Shown here: piece by piece, positions 47,469-60,120 of the stretch
How positions within the stretch are numbered: position 1 is the first letter of the stretch
How the letters are laid out: the number at the start of each line of letters is the position of its first letter
Source of the DNA: Pagrus major
Lineage: Eukaryota; Chordata; Actinopteri; Spariformes; Sparidae
DNA length: 64,000 bases
Assembly (NCBI RefSeq): GCF_040436345.1
Contig: NC_133223.1
Span: forward strand, 15,211,613 to 15,275,612
Reading direction: 5' to 3'
The notes under the pieces: model-generated
What the model was told of the DNA's origin: nothing
What the model saw: only the letters and a program-made list of their open reading frames with translations
The model's database searches: none
Position numbers and translations under genes: made by a program

Positions 47469-50400
47469 ATGGAGTCTGTTTCTTTGTGCGTTTTCTACGA
47501 CAAGTTATGGACAACGTGTTTCTCCAGAAGCAATACGATGTTTATGCTGGTGTCCGCGATGATCCTGAGCACAGTTACAGAAGGTTTGTGAGCTGAATGT
47601 GTCTTTATTTAATACACTTAAACTTAAAGTTTATTTTATTTATATAGTTCCTTTCATACATATGAAATGCAACACAAAGTGCTTGCACACACAGCCGCAA
47701 ACATACACTCATTAAGATATGGTATGGCTGGGCACTGAGGATCCAGGTGAGGAAAGCATCGTTGGGGAGCCATCCACGCCGGGAAGTCATGTAGATACCA
47801 GGACCAGGACAGACAGAGGAGCCCACACCACGGCCGTGGAGATGGCCGTGGTGCAGTGCCACCCCAACCCTCCAGGCCAGGACAGCCCCCAGGGCAGCAC
47901 CCCCACAGGTGGATCAAACTACTCCCAACGTGGAGGGCCCCCCGTGAGGAAACCACTGGAGCTAGAAGATAAAAAGAAAACAGGATAAAATCAACATTAA
48001 AATAAGTTAAAAGTAGTTAGGAATAATAAGAAAGAGACTAAAAGAAAAAAGCTAAGAATACCATTCTTAAAGCTGTATCCTAAAAGGTCCTTAAAAAAAA
48101 AAAAAAATACAGAGACATGGGAGGCTATTCTGCACATTTTCCAGAGTGTATACGGGAGTTAGCTCACATACAACAAGCTCTATGTCGTCATATCTTGTCA
48201 GACGCACAAAAAGGTGGTTCACTTTATCTTTTATGTAAGAATAACGTTAACTGAATTACCACCTGTCCCAGGTAACAAGAGAGGAAGCTCAGGAGTCACA
48301 ATGCCAAAAGTAATTTAAGCCAATGAACTGATTAAAAGCTGAAGATAAGAAGCAGCAGAGTACAGGGTATGTGTTTAATATGTGGGGAGAATTATTGAGT
48401 GTTCATTTACCCAAACAAAAGTCCACTGTCCAAGTCCAAGCAATGCATGTTCCTTACAAATGTGGCACCATTTAAAAGGGAAATAAGCGGCTTTCCAACG
48501 GTATGAGATTTATTGCCAAGAAGCATTGTTACAACAAAGAAATAATCTATCAAACACAAATTTCCTTAGTACATTCAAAGAAACTGTTTGTTAAGCTCCT
48601 ACACTTCTACACTATGCTTCTAAACTTTAGGTTTGTGACTTTAAAGACAACATGGTCTGTTGAGGGATGGTCTTGTTTTGCATTGTTGGACAAGTTGAGT
48701 CAGGTTCAACTGCCACTCCTGCAGTTGCAGCTCAGTGGTCCCATTAAGATGAATCAGGAATGACTGAAATGGCAATATTTAGACTATGCCTAAGACGCCT
48801 AAACTAACTCAGTTCATTTTTTAAACGCCCACACCAGCAATTCTAGACTGTTTTCTTCGTGTGGACGGAGCACTGATACTGAGACAAAAAGATGTGTCTT
48901 TTCTACATGGAGGATGCCAGCTTACATCTTCCTAGATAGCATGTATTTCCATACTTGTTTCTGTGCCTTCTGACTTGAGATCTGAATCCTGATGAGATTT
49001 TACACCCCTCACAGCTCTGCAGGTGATTGGAGGAAACAAGATGGTAGCCCAAGGAGGGACCGTTGTCTTACCGTGCAAACTCATTGACACCAGGGAAACC
49101 CTCAGTCAGATTTCATGGCAGAGGATGACCCGAGGGAAACCTCGGAATGAAAATTTCTTCACCATCTTACCTAAAGATGGACCAAAGTTTGTCAATGGAG
49201 GTGATGAGCGATTTAAATTTATTGGGAGCATTGATGACAGCAATGGATCTCTCCAGTTATTCAACGTCACGCTGATGAATGAAGGCACCTACACGTGCAT
49301 CTTCACCCTGTTTCCCAGCGGTAACCACGAGACACAAATACCTCTAAACGTGCTCGGTATGATGCTCTGTTTATAAAAATATTTTCTTTGTTTATTTATT
49401 ATTTGATTATTCATATTTATAAATTTTTTGTGTACTGTGACTGTCGTAGTGCCTCCAGTCTCAAGCCTGGAAGCTCATCCTCCTGTTTTGGGTGATAAGG
49501 AGGTTTCACTCGTTACCTGCACAGCTGCTGGTTCCAGGCCTCCTGCAGAGGTGAGGTGGCAAACTGGTGATCTGGCAGATAAACTGAGGGCAACATCCAA
49601 CTACAACCAGCAAGACAATGGTACAACTACCACAGTCTGCTCGCTGTTTGGAATACCAAGCAGAGAAATCAACAATCAGTTGGTCCAGTGTGTCGTCAAC
49701 AATGCAGCCCTGGAGAGAGAACAAACTCTGCCCTTCACCTTACAGGTCTACTGTGAGTATACAAATACTTCCATTCATCACTTACTTCTGCAGAAGAATC
49801 AGGGAGACTCTTTAACTCAGATCTATATAATAATGACTTTCTGTCCTTCAGATGTTGGTGTGGACTGAGACTGGGTTCCAACAACAAGGATAAATGTTCA
49901 AACCAAGTGAAATCATGGTTTGATTTTAAATTATGTTGCACAAAACTGTAAAACTAGTGTGATTAAACCTTTCTATAACCTCAGTTTAGTTTTTGCTCTA
50001 AAAGTAGAATAAATGTAATTCTTTTGCACCGAAACCTTAAACTCCAATTTTAAACTGTGATCCAGTAGTAACTTAAACTTACACTTGAGGAAATGTAACT
50101 TTTTAAATGGATTGAGCAAAGTAATCAACTTTGTTGATGGAGTTATGGAACTGAACATGAAGAATGAACTGACTGTCAACAGGGCAGTGAGGAGATGCAG
50201 CTGTACCACAAATATTCTCAACTCCTTGTGGCCCTGAAATGTTATGCCACTGGATGTTTTCAGAGGATAGGAACCTGTTTGGCCTACACAGCTCCTCTTT
50301 TTGCAGCATAGATTTGCATGTCAATTACAACAGGGCTACCTGTTTGAAGATGCGTCTTTAATTAATGACGTGCTTATCTTGAGTCGTAAATGTTTAAAAG

Positions 50401-53400
50401 CAGCAGGCTGATCTAGGATGTACTGGTGGATTAAAGAATGACTGTAAATGCTCTGCTCACTGCCATATTATATTGTGAAGCCCTGCATTTAATTTCCTAT
50501 ACATTCTTAAACAATAAAAGTCCCTCATTTCTTTTTTCATGTAAAAACCTTTTCATAATGAAGCAACAAAATCAGGAGATGTTGGTTTTTCACCAGCAGT
50601 AACTTAACCACAACTCCTGAAAAAGCTGTATGTAGTGTTTTGTTATATACATACATATATATAAGGAATACAAACTACAGTCTACAAAGATCAAGTTTTT
50701 TGTCCTCCTTTTCACCCACTAGGTCCTGACAGTATGCAGATTTATTTCTGTATTTATTTTAATCTAGGTAGCATCTCCATGTTTGTATGTGTGAGCGCCC
50801 TTACCAGCATGCGAACGGCGCGCCACCACAGCACAACACTAAGCAGTCATTGCTGTGGTGGGAAGACATGTAGCTGGGCTGTAGGATGGGGTTCCTGAGC
50901 TAGTATTTTCTCACTTACAGCAATAACCCAGCCCATTCTCTCTGCCTGTTTCTTGCAGTCCCCCCCACTGAAGTGTACATTCATGAACGAGCTTCTGGCT
51001 CGTTTGAATGTGTGACTGAAGCCAATCCAGATGCAAAGTTTACCTGGAGCAGGTAAACTAGTTTGAATTAACTGGTTTCAGTGGAATTTTTTTATAAAAC
51101 AATATTATGTTTAACGTCAACGTCATTGTCACAACCTCTGTACAGTGGTGGGACTAGACCCAAAGTATGATTAGAAAAATGTACTTAAGTAACAAAAGTA
51201 AAAGTAAATGAATGGGATCAATGTCCCCTGCAATTGTTACATCGATAGCTTAGATTATTAAATTATTACTGGTGTATTAATGTGTAAATGGCATTTGATT
51301 GTTGTAATGGGTCGAAGTGGAGCTGATGATGGAGGTCATCAACTATACTGTATGTAAAAGTATTTGAGCAACTGTACTCAATCACTGCTAAAGCATAATC
51401 ATATAAAGGTATACACTCTGGAGGGAAAAAAAGAAGCAATGTTTAGACCCATATAGAAGTAATCCCTCTTAAGTATTACGTATGAGCCACTAGAAATGTG
51501 TGGCGGTGTCTGTATCTGCTATGACTCTACCGTCTGCCTGTACGGCCTTATTTTATTGATATTTTGCTGTGTTCAGGACCTTTCTGGGCATAGGTATCTG
51601 ACATCTCACTGTAGGAACGAAATTAGAAAATCAACTATCTTTCTCCAGAATCGCCCTCTGCACCTGGTGTGTTTACAAACCGCAATCACCAAATCCCACA
51701 TATCACGCCTTTAACATGAACTGAATAGGCTTAGGTAACTGACTGAACTAAAAGAAAACTGCCTAATAAACTGAACACAAAGGGGTGTATACAGCATCTA
51801 ATACACAAACGCTATCAATCAAACTACAAATAAAGCAAAAACAGAACAATTAGTGTACCAGTATACATATTTTAAACGTACTACAAGGAGTTTTTAACTG
51901 TTTTTGAAACTCAGTGCCTGTTTTTATTGGCTATTTCTGTTTAGTTGTTATATTTAGTCTTAATGCCTGTCACCAGGTCAGATTACGACCTCTCCAGGTC
52001 AGAAACATAATAAAATAAATCCATTAGTCTGGTGGTACGGCACTGAAACAAAGTTTATTATGTTTCACCATCTTCATCATTTGTCCAAAAAATGAAAGTT
52101 CCTTGTAGCAGCATTAACAAAGAACACAAACAATAGCTGCAAAAATTGATATAGCTTAAAGAAATAAACAAATTCTCTATAATAGAAATTCAAGTTTGAC
52201 CGATACTTGATTTTTGGGACTAATGCCAATACCGATATTAGGAAGTAAAAGATTTCGATATTGATATATCGCCAAATATATACGCCTTTCTGTAAAGATC
52301 CCTCAGATGTTGTGACAAAATATGTAATGGAGGCGGATATTTTACAGTCTAACACTAAACTTTACCTGGAGAAGGTCTAAGTCAGAAAAGGCAGCAAACC
52401 TATCCGTTAAGGACATAAATAAAAAACTAATAATTTAAATTCATTAAACTTTGGCACAACTCTCTACAGTTCACAACATATTTCTGGCCTAATGTTGTGA
52501 CTCTTTAATCAAGCTGAACATTTCAGTGCTTGGCCTTGTTCGTTTGTTTTAGGTTTAACAACTCATGTCCTCAGTCTGCCGTCAGAGTAGAAGGTGCAAC
52601 ATTACAGTTTCTAAGCATGACCTCTGACCTGAATGGACTCTACCAGTGTGAAGCTTCGAACCCTTATGGAACAAAACGCGGTTACCTCTATCTGCATGTA
52701 TCTTCAGGTGAGGACAGGTTTGATGTTGTGTTTTTTTATTTTTTTTCCCTCTGTTTTTAGATTTCAGTGTGTTGTGATTGTTTGAATTTGTTATTCTTTT
52801 ATATCTCTTAATTTAAAAAAAAAAATGATGTTTTCTGTTACAAGTTTTACTCATGGACATCTAGGCCTGGCATAAACATGCTGAATGTGGTCAGGATTTC
52901 TCTCGGATGCCTCCCTTTTGAGATATTCCAGCTATGTCCAACTGAAAGTCGACCCAGGACACACTAGAGAATTCCTTAAGCTGAGAGGCATGCTGCTTAG
53001 CCTTTTCCCATCACAACGACAACTGTAAGAAAAACTGCCCACACTGTGACTAGATGACTACAGTGTACAGTCATCTAGTCACAGCTGTCACTTAGTTGCA
53101 CAGTGAAACTCTACAAGGCTGGACATGCACTCATTGATCAGGAAATCACTGATAACAGAGTTTCTCTTAAACCAGTCAGGAACACACAGCTGAGCAAAGG
53201 AGAAGGATATGCTGTAATGGAGACATATTGTCCTCATTTTCAGGTTCATCATTTTATGTTGGGTTACCACTAGAATCGATTTACAAGCTTTAATGTTCAA
53301 AAAGTACATTTGCATACATTTTCTTATTCTGTCCAGTGCTGCTGCGCTGTATTCCCCCTCTGTCTGAAACGCTCTGTTTTAGCTCCCGTCTCTTTAGGGC

Positions 53401-54158
53401 CCCTCCTCCTGAATACCCAGTCTCCTCTGATTGGTCAGTTCATACATGCCTGTGCCAGTAACGCCAACAACAGAGCCACTTTAATAAAATGATTCTTACG
53501 TAACAAACTAGTTGCTCGGCATTTAAGTATGCAAATGTGTGACATGATGACGTAGTGTGATGTCACTAAGACACATAATTAAAGGCAGGACTACTGACGA
53601 GGCGTTTCAGGAGCAGTGTTTTCTGTGGGAGAGAGGAGCTTCTGTTCTGTACAAGCACAAGAACCTATGTAACACACTGAAGGAAAGGGGGAAAAGCATA
53701 GTACTGTACGTCTCCTTTAAAGTACGATTAACTGCAGTGCTGTTGTATTGGGCGATATCAAACTTGTGAGTGTACCTCAAACAATGACTGTGTATATCAA
53801 TTTCCTATTAATATCTCTTCTTTCTTGTGTCTTGTCTCTCTACAGGAGGCTGCGCTGCTTGTTGGACCTTATTTAGTCTTTTGCTTATCCTGAATGTTGC
53901 TGCTGCTGCACTCTGGTACCTTTATAAATCTGGAAATTTGCAAAGGTAACAGGTACAGTAGTACTATATGCACATAAATGGAAAATTACAGTGCTGCTGG
54001 GAAGTATGTAAGAACATGTTGTATGCACTGTGTTAAACATTTGTTGCATATTAATTGTTGGTTCATTGTCCAGGACTAGGGAGTTGATATCTGGGGATAT
54101 GGAGCCGGTCCAACGAAGTCCCAGCGTATCTGACAGTACTGACTCACGTGGATTATGA
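47469..54158 (+). CDS. Nectin/PVR-like three-Ig membrane protein (gene C)
   Basis: 397 residues. Exons 47469-47583, 49015-49356, 49450-49752, 50959-51052, 52553-52707, 53846-53945 and 54074-54158 total 1194 nt. Plan as in gene A. Private differences are KMVAQGG near the V-domain start, ERFKFIG for ERFTFIG, LMNEGTYTC for LMDEGTYTC, and NNSCPQ for NNPWPQ at the start of exon 5. The Asp-to-Asn change hits the conserved D of the V-set DxGxYxC motif, normally paired with an Arg; the new Cys in Ig3 is unpaired on this model. The V-domain end matches gene B, but the SNYNQQ/LFG segment of Ig2 matches gene A. The frame is intact throughout. Confidence 0.8.
47607..48106 (+). mobile_element. Poly(A)-ended insertion in intron 1 of gene C
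   Basis: Where units B and D have about 85 bp of ordinary intron, unit C has about 500 bp. It includes TTTATTTATATAGTTCCTTT and CACAAAGTGCTTGCACACAC, a GC-rich middle and an A-rich end finishing in a run of about 15 A. The first phrase is typical of a very common teleost retroposed repeat. The 89-residue open frame at 47719-47988 is low-complexity and shows no domain. Confidence 0.6.
50796..50862. repeat. Truncated hairpin element in intron 3 of gene C
   Basis: Same hairpin as at 37694, with the same 35-bp right-arm deletion as unit A. Confidence 0.65.
51422..51716. mobile_element. Interspersed repeat in intron 4 of gene C
   Basis: Copy of the repeat at 26220, carried within the unit duplication. 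Confidence 0.4.
53044..53084. other. Perfect 16-bp-arm hairpin, intron 5 of gene C
   Basis: Identical to the hairpin at 39979 in gene B. Confidence 0.65.
53330..53715. mobile_element. Interspersed repeat in intron 5 of gene C
   Basis: Copy of the repeat at 27700. Confidence 0.55.
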
Positions 54159-54493
54159 AGACAACAGGCTGAGGCAGAGGTAGAGGAATTATGTAAAATA
54201 TTCAGTTTGTTACAGAACTAATAATTTAAATTCATTAAACTTTGGCACAACTCTCTACAACATATTTCTGGCCTAATGTTGTGACTCTTTAATCAAGCTT
54301 ATGGAACAAACGCAGTCACCTCTATCTGCATGTTCCTTCAGGTGAGGTCAGGTTTGACTTGGCTTTGGGTTTTTGTCAAATGTGTTGGTGTTTTTGGGTT
54401 TTTTTTGCATTTGCTGCTGTTCTGTGGCTTTCAGTCGGCTATACCATTTACACGCCACTAGAGGTCATTCATATTACAATTTATGATCTTGAG

Positions 54494-54596
54494 GCTGCAC
54501 TGTTTGTTGGACCTTATGTAGTCTTTTGCTTATCTTGAATGCTGCTGCTGCTGCTGTGTGGTACCTTTGTAAAAGCAGGAAATGGTACAAGACAAG
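54494..54596 (+). CDS. Second membrane exon (possible alternative), gene C
   Basis: Same frame, phases and weak acceptor as 28863-28965, with a truncated exon 5 relic upstream. Confidence 0.35.
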
Positions 54597-55679
54597 GTAA
54601 CAAGAACAGTAGTAGTTCGTACAATTAAGTGGAATAAAAACAGTTTGGCTGCTAAGTATAAGAAATATATCAGGGATTTTTACAAGGATGTGGAGCAGCC
54701 GGCCAGTGAGCCAGCTCGGGCCAGCTGATGCTACTAGTCCACTATATACACTGATCTTAAGCATATCTGAATGAGTTTACCAACCCATTCGTAGACATGT
54801 AATCAATTATTGTAAGAATAAAAGGCCCAAACACCAGCAAAGGCTCTATTGTAATGCAAGGAATTATTATTATTATATTTTTCAAATGAACTGCATATTT
54901 TAGGGGCTAAACAGGCTTGAAAATGCACTACTGCTGTTGGTAAAATAACAAAGCACAACACCATAACAAATCACTTGGCACAAATAATGCAAATCTACTA
55001 AATTAACGCAACTTTTAAATGTCTGCAAATAAGTGAAATGCCTCTTTCATGTGGTTGGTGAGACAGAATTGGGCATGCAGCTGAGCTAAAAAAACTCCAC
55101 TTACAGTTTATTTTCATATGATGTTAAATCAGACATCACAGTATTTTTTCACTTGCCTTATTGGACAACTGTATCTGAAAATATACTGCATGCTGTATCA
55201 CTAAAGCTGAGCTGGGGGTTCATGTCTGTCTCACCAGGAGGTGTTGAACAGGACTGATGGGAACTATCTGACAGACTGGAAACTATCGAAGTTAACTTTT
55301 ATTTTACTAATGTTTTACCAAGGTTCAATATGTATGGAATTTATTTTATAAATAATTCAATTTAAAGCCAATACATCAACATTGGATTACAAACATGTTC
55401 CCCTTAAATAATCTTATTTTTGTTGAATGAGAGTGCATTTATGTTTCTAATAAAACAATAATTTAACCATTGTGGCCTGTCTTGATCAACCTTACAGTGA
55501 AGGTGAAAATAAATAAATACATATATTAAATGAGGGCTAATGATTCTTAATGGAAGACAGACGCAAACATTTAAATTCATTTCTAAATCAATTTGACTAA
55601 TTTCTGTATGATATACAGTAAAAGTTGACTTTATATAATATGTAATGTATAAAATGTATAATCATTTCCTTTTTTGCAG

Positions 55680-55731
55680 GTTCTCAGCAGAAAGAAACGG
55701 CACCGCAGCTTCTCCTGACTCCTCCTCCTAA
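55680..55731 (+). CDS. Alternative last exon, gene C
   Basis: Acceptor TTTCCTTTTTTGCAG, phase-2 frame ending in TAA, encoding the same Ser-rich tail as genes A and B. The downstream UTR is shortened by a deletion. Confidence 0.5.
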
Positions 55732-58700
55732 ATCCCCAAATGAACATTGCCTAAGTGAATGAGATGAAGCTACATATCATCTCAAAACACAGTGAAAAGT
55801 AAATAATGTAATAATGAGATAACAAAACTTGAAGACATGATGAAATTTAAGTTATGAAGAGTTACAAGAAGGTTTTTAAAGGATCATATTAATAATTTAA
55901 AATCCATTTAATATTGTCTCAGAAAGTTCAAGGGCTCAAATCAAATCCTGAATCAGAAGAAGTATTAATGCTGGAACAATTACTATACAAAAACCCAAAG
56001 CTAATCTGGAAAGAAAGAAAAGAAACTGGGTCCTAAGTAGTTCAAGGAAAATCCAGTGGAAGTTTTATTAGTGACGGGGACGTTGTGAGTTGCATCAGTG
56101 AAGTAAAAAGGGTGTCGTAACAGCTACATTGAAGAGCTCATCCAGAACAGAAGGTATTCCAAAAAAGCTTTAAGGGGAACCCATTATTCTAATTTGTAGC
56201 TCTATATTTTTTGTCTGTGACTCCACTACAGTAGCTTTGCATGATTTACAAATCAATTTGCAGGATTTTAATCAAATTAAAAGTGTATTATTTATCTTAT
56301 ACTGGCCCTTTATTCAGCCCCCGAGTTCATTCGGTGTCTGAAACGGTTCCTCAGAGGAGCTGAATAACTTTTTAACTTTACTATTCCAATTGTGGTGTTA
56401 TTAAATATTAAATAAATACCATTTTAAATATTTTAAAATGGTATTTTGAAATTATACAGTGACACATTGTTGGTGGATCAAGAGAAAAATGAGCCTATAT
56501 TGATCAAATTTTTGCACTTTCATATGTTTTGTTGACGTTATGGAGTAAAACACAGAGGATTAATGTATTTTAATGTTAAACATAGAAAACAAAAATATAA
56601 ATATTATATTTAAGAGATTATATTAAAAATTCAAGAGATACTGTGAAATGGAATGAAACCTTTGCACTATATGTAGAGGATGTGTGATATGTATCTGTTT
56701 GTTGTTCAAGTATAATCTTCCCCTCATGCATTACGAGGTGTACTGTATGGTAACAGCTTGCCAAAGAATGTGTGCCATTGACCACTGGTGTTGCTATCCA
56801 GAAAGAAGCCTTTTGGGATTGTGCTGGTTGACATGTTGATTGTAATTGGCTGTATTTTAACCATTTTGTGTAACTTGTGAGGAAAAGTATAGCACTTAGC
56901 CACTGCACTGTTCGTCTAAGTTGCTTCTTTATTTCTGGATTTCCTGTTTGTAAATAAAAACTCTGCACTTCACTTCAGTCCTGGCGTTTATAAATTACGT
57001 TAAGTTATTTTACAAGTTATTTTATGAGACCCTTTTCACAACAGACATTTTAACTTGTCAAACGGGAAAAGCAAAGGTGTAAATAATATTAATGATGGAT
57101 ATTCTGTCAGTATGAAGGCATGTCAGTGAGTGAGCAATGCACAATACCAGAGCCCTGGAACTGGCTCACATAACTAGTATGCAGCCATTATTGATGTTAC
57201 TTTACGTCCTTTTCCTCTAATAACAAGTAAAATGTTAGAGAAGGGTCTTTTGACAAAAAAATATTTACTCTGTTTCTACTTTCCAATTTTCTCATCTATG
57301 TTGTTATAAGATATTTTCTTATTGTTCTGTTTTGACAAGAAACTTGTTATAACAACATGTCGCTTAACTTTGTTCAGTGACAATACTTTCATGTGAAAAT
57401 CAATGAATCTCATTTCATAACCCGATGAATGTGTATGTTTTAATAAGAAATCCACACGTTGAAATGAGCGAAATATCCAATCAGTGCCTTGATCAAAGAG
57501 CTGCAGGTGTAGGGTGAAATAAAGTTCAAATGCTCAGACACTAAATCTGTCTTTGTCTCTTATTGCAAGGGATTATTTATTGTATGCACTTGAGAATGAA
57601 GAGAAGTTGGTTACATTGCAGCTTGTACTTGAATATCACAAGCATGTACAAGTTTATCAGCAAGGTCAGACCATGCTGTGACAAAAGTTTTGAGATTTTC
57701 GTGTCAAGTGTTGCTGAACTTTCCTCCCCCACTGCTCTCCCTCCCCACCTCCTTCCTTCCTGCCTTCCTTTCTTCCTCTGCCTTTCAATTCTGGTGAACT
57801 GTAATTAAAAATACTGTACTTTTTTTTTTTTACTTCACTACAGCTAGTTAAAAGCAATCTAAAAGAGTCACTATTCAAATGTAATCTTTAAATTGAATCA
57901 ATTTTATGGTGGAAAGAATGCTGACCAAAGTACTGCACTTAAGTACAATATTGAGGTAATTTTACTTTACTTGAGCCAGAATTCAGAAGTTATGCTGTTA
58001 TATATTTTTTTTAAGAAATCATGTAAAATGTGTTAGTATGTCACTACAAGCTGTAACTTGCACATTTCCTGAACTCAATGAAAAAAAAACAGGCCCAAAA
58101 GGTATCACACAAAGATGGAAAACCTTGAAGTCAAACAGTACAAACACTTACCTATGAAATAAATCAGTGAATGTAATATTACAGTCAGCGGAAAGTCTTC
58201 AATTTACAAAGCAATATTAAATCATGATGTGATGAGTGATTTAACAGCTTTATTTTTTTGTTTTATATGTCGGCATATATGAACATTTTCACAAAAAAAA
58301 GTTCCAAGGAAATGAAATGAATCAATCTACAGTCATAATTTATTAAACAGTTGGATTTTCAGGTCTATAGCACTTTTTTTCATGCTACTTCATAATTCTG
58401 CTCCAGAGGCAATTATTGTACTTTTTACTCCATTACATTCATCTGACTGCTACAGTATAGTTACTAGTTACCTTGAGGATCAAGATTATACCCATGAAAC
58501 ATCAACTTAATTAAAAGTAGTTCAGATTTTTTCTCAGTCCCTCCCAACCGTCCTGTGAAACTTTTCATTAACCTGGTCATTTGATGGGTAATGTTTAATC
58601 ATGTAGAATTAAAGGAAAACGAGGAAAGGGCTTTTGATACACAACTGCAACGACTTGTTCAATACTTTTTGGGAATGGAAGCAGTAACAAAAGCCAAGGT

Positions 58701-58791
58701 CAAACATGTGAGGTGGCAGGCCATTCAGTTTCCCTTTAAATAAACTGTCCTTCAAGAACACAGATTTCTTTGTATGAGGTTTTTTTCATGA
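55732..58791. other. 3' flank and spacer, unit C
   Basis: No gene supported. Same AT-rich spacer as in A and B with the private deletions listed for unit C. Confidence 0.5.
56953..56958 (+). terminator. Polyadenylation signal, gene C
   Basis: AATAAA at the position equivalent to 44036 in unit B. Confidence 0.5.
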
Positions 58792-59576
58792 TCTCAACAA
58801 TAAATAGCTGTTCTGTAGCCGGGCGTGAACTTCATGTGCACAGTCATTCATTAACTCTGATGGCTTTTGACATTGCTTATTAACTAGACAACAATTAGAA
58901 AAGGCTCTGCTGATGTTATTAGTCACTGTCATGTGGACCTGCAGGATGCTTTTACAAAATACCACTGACCAGAGTTTGGATTTGTCTGTCGGCCCCACAC
59001 ATCAGTATCACAGAGGAGAATGGGTTCAATAACTGAAATGAGCATTTTGAGCCAAATTAGAATTGGAAACTTTTGATTACAGAAAATACCCAGCATGCTA
59101 TTCCTCTGTGTTTATTGATGCTGTGTTGAAACTTCCAGTGAAGATTATTTTCAGGCCTGAATAGCAAAACAAACACATTTCTTGCTCCAAATGTAAATCA
59201 CAAATTGTTTCCCGTGTATCTTTCCTTTACATCAATGTTTAACTCTTTAGTGTTTCTTGCTCTGGTCCAGTTTGGACAATAACATTCAAGTATGTATAAA
59301 CTTTATTAACAGGATTAAATAATATGTCTGCCTAAACCAGCATAACCCAGGAACAGAGACTTTTGGAAAGAAAGGCTACATCCTGTTACAACTAAGCTGT
59401 ACTCACTGATATCAGCCTGACTAGCTCTCCTCTCCCTGATCCTCCTTTTCCTACATTTTCCTCTGTTCTGGCAGCGTTTGGAAAGTCCCACCCATTTTAC
59501 TCTCCCGTGAACGCAGAGCGATGACGTGCCGTATAGCCTCGTTCTGGGTGCACACTAACACAAGTGTTCTGGATGG

Positions 59577-59691
59577 ATGGAGTCTGTTTCTTTGTGCGTT
59601 TTCTACGACAAGTTATGGACAACGTGTTTCTCCAGGAGCAGTACGATGTTTATGCTGGTGTCCGCGATGATCCTGAGCACAGTTACAGAAG
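59577..59691 (+). pseudogene. Leader exon of a fourth ligand gene (D), partial
   Basis: Intact leader exon with ATGGAGTCT start and the GAAG|GTTTGTG donor, equal in length (115 nt) to genes B and C. Intron 1 follows unit C to about 60120, where similarity stops. No V, C2 or membrane exon is found in the remaining sequence, which contains a microsatellite and a retrotransposon. Either the gene is truncated, or its other exons lie beyond 64000 after a large insertion. The coding status of D cannot be decided here. Confidence 0.7.
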
Positions 59692-60120
59692 GTTTGTGAG
59701 CTGAATGTGTCTTTATTTAGCCTACGAGGACAGCAGCTTTGCCGTCTCATGGTGAGCTAGCAAAGCCGAGGATGCTGAAGTAAAGGACAGTTGGTAAACT
59801 TATACAATACAGAGACATGGGAGGCTATTCTGCACATTTTCCGGAGTGTATACGGGAGTTAGCTCACATACAACAAGCTCTATGTCGTCATTTCTTGGCA
59901 GACGCACAAAAAGGTGGTTCACTTTATCTTTTATGTAAGAATAACGTTAACTGAATTACCACCTGTCCCAGGTAACAAGAGAGGAAGCTCAGGAGTCACA
60001 ATGCCAAAAGTAATTCAAGCCAATGAACTGATTAAAAGCTGAAGATAAGGAGCAGCAGCGTACAGGGTATGTGTTTAATGTGTGGGGAGAATTATTGAGT
60101 GTTCATTTACCCAAACAAAA

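Larger units (their letters stand above)
46674..58791 (+). repeat. Tandem unit C (about 12.1 kb)
   Basis: Third copy, with ligand gene C. Private changes: an insertion in intron 1 (47607-48106), loss of about 180 bp of 3' UTR near 55747, loss of about 450 bp near 57680, and loss of one direct-repeat interval near 58085. Confidence 0.85.

Noticed and set aside
47719-47988. 89-codon plus-strand open frame, Gly/Pro/Thr-rich
   Set aside because: It lies within a poly(A)-ended insertion private to unit C, is of low complexity and shows no known domain.
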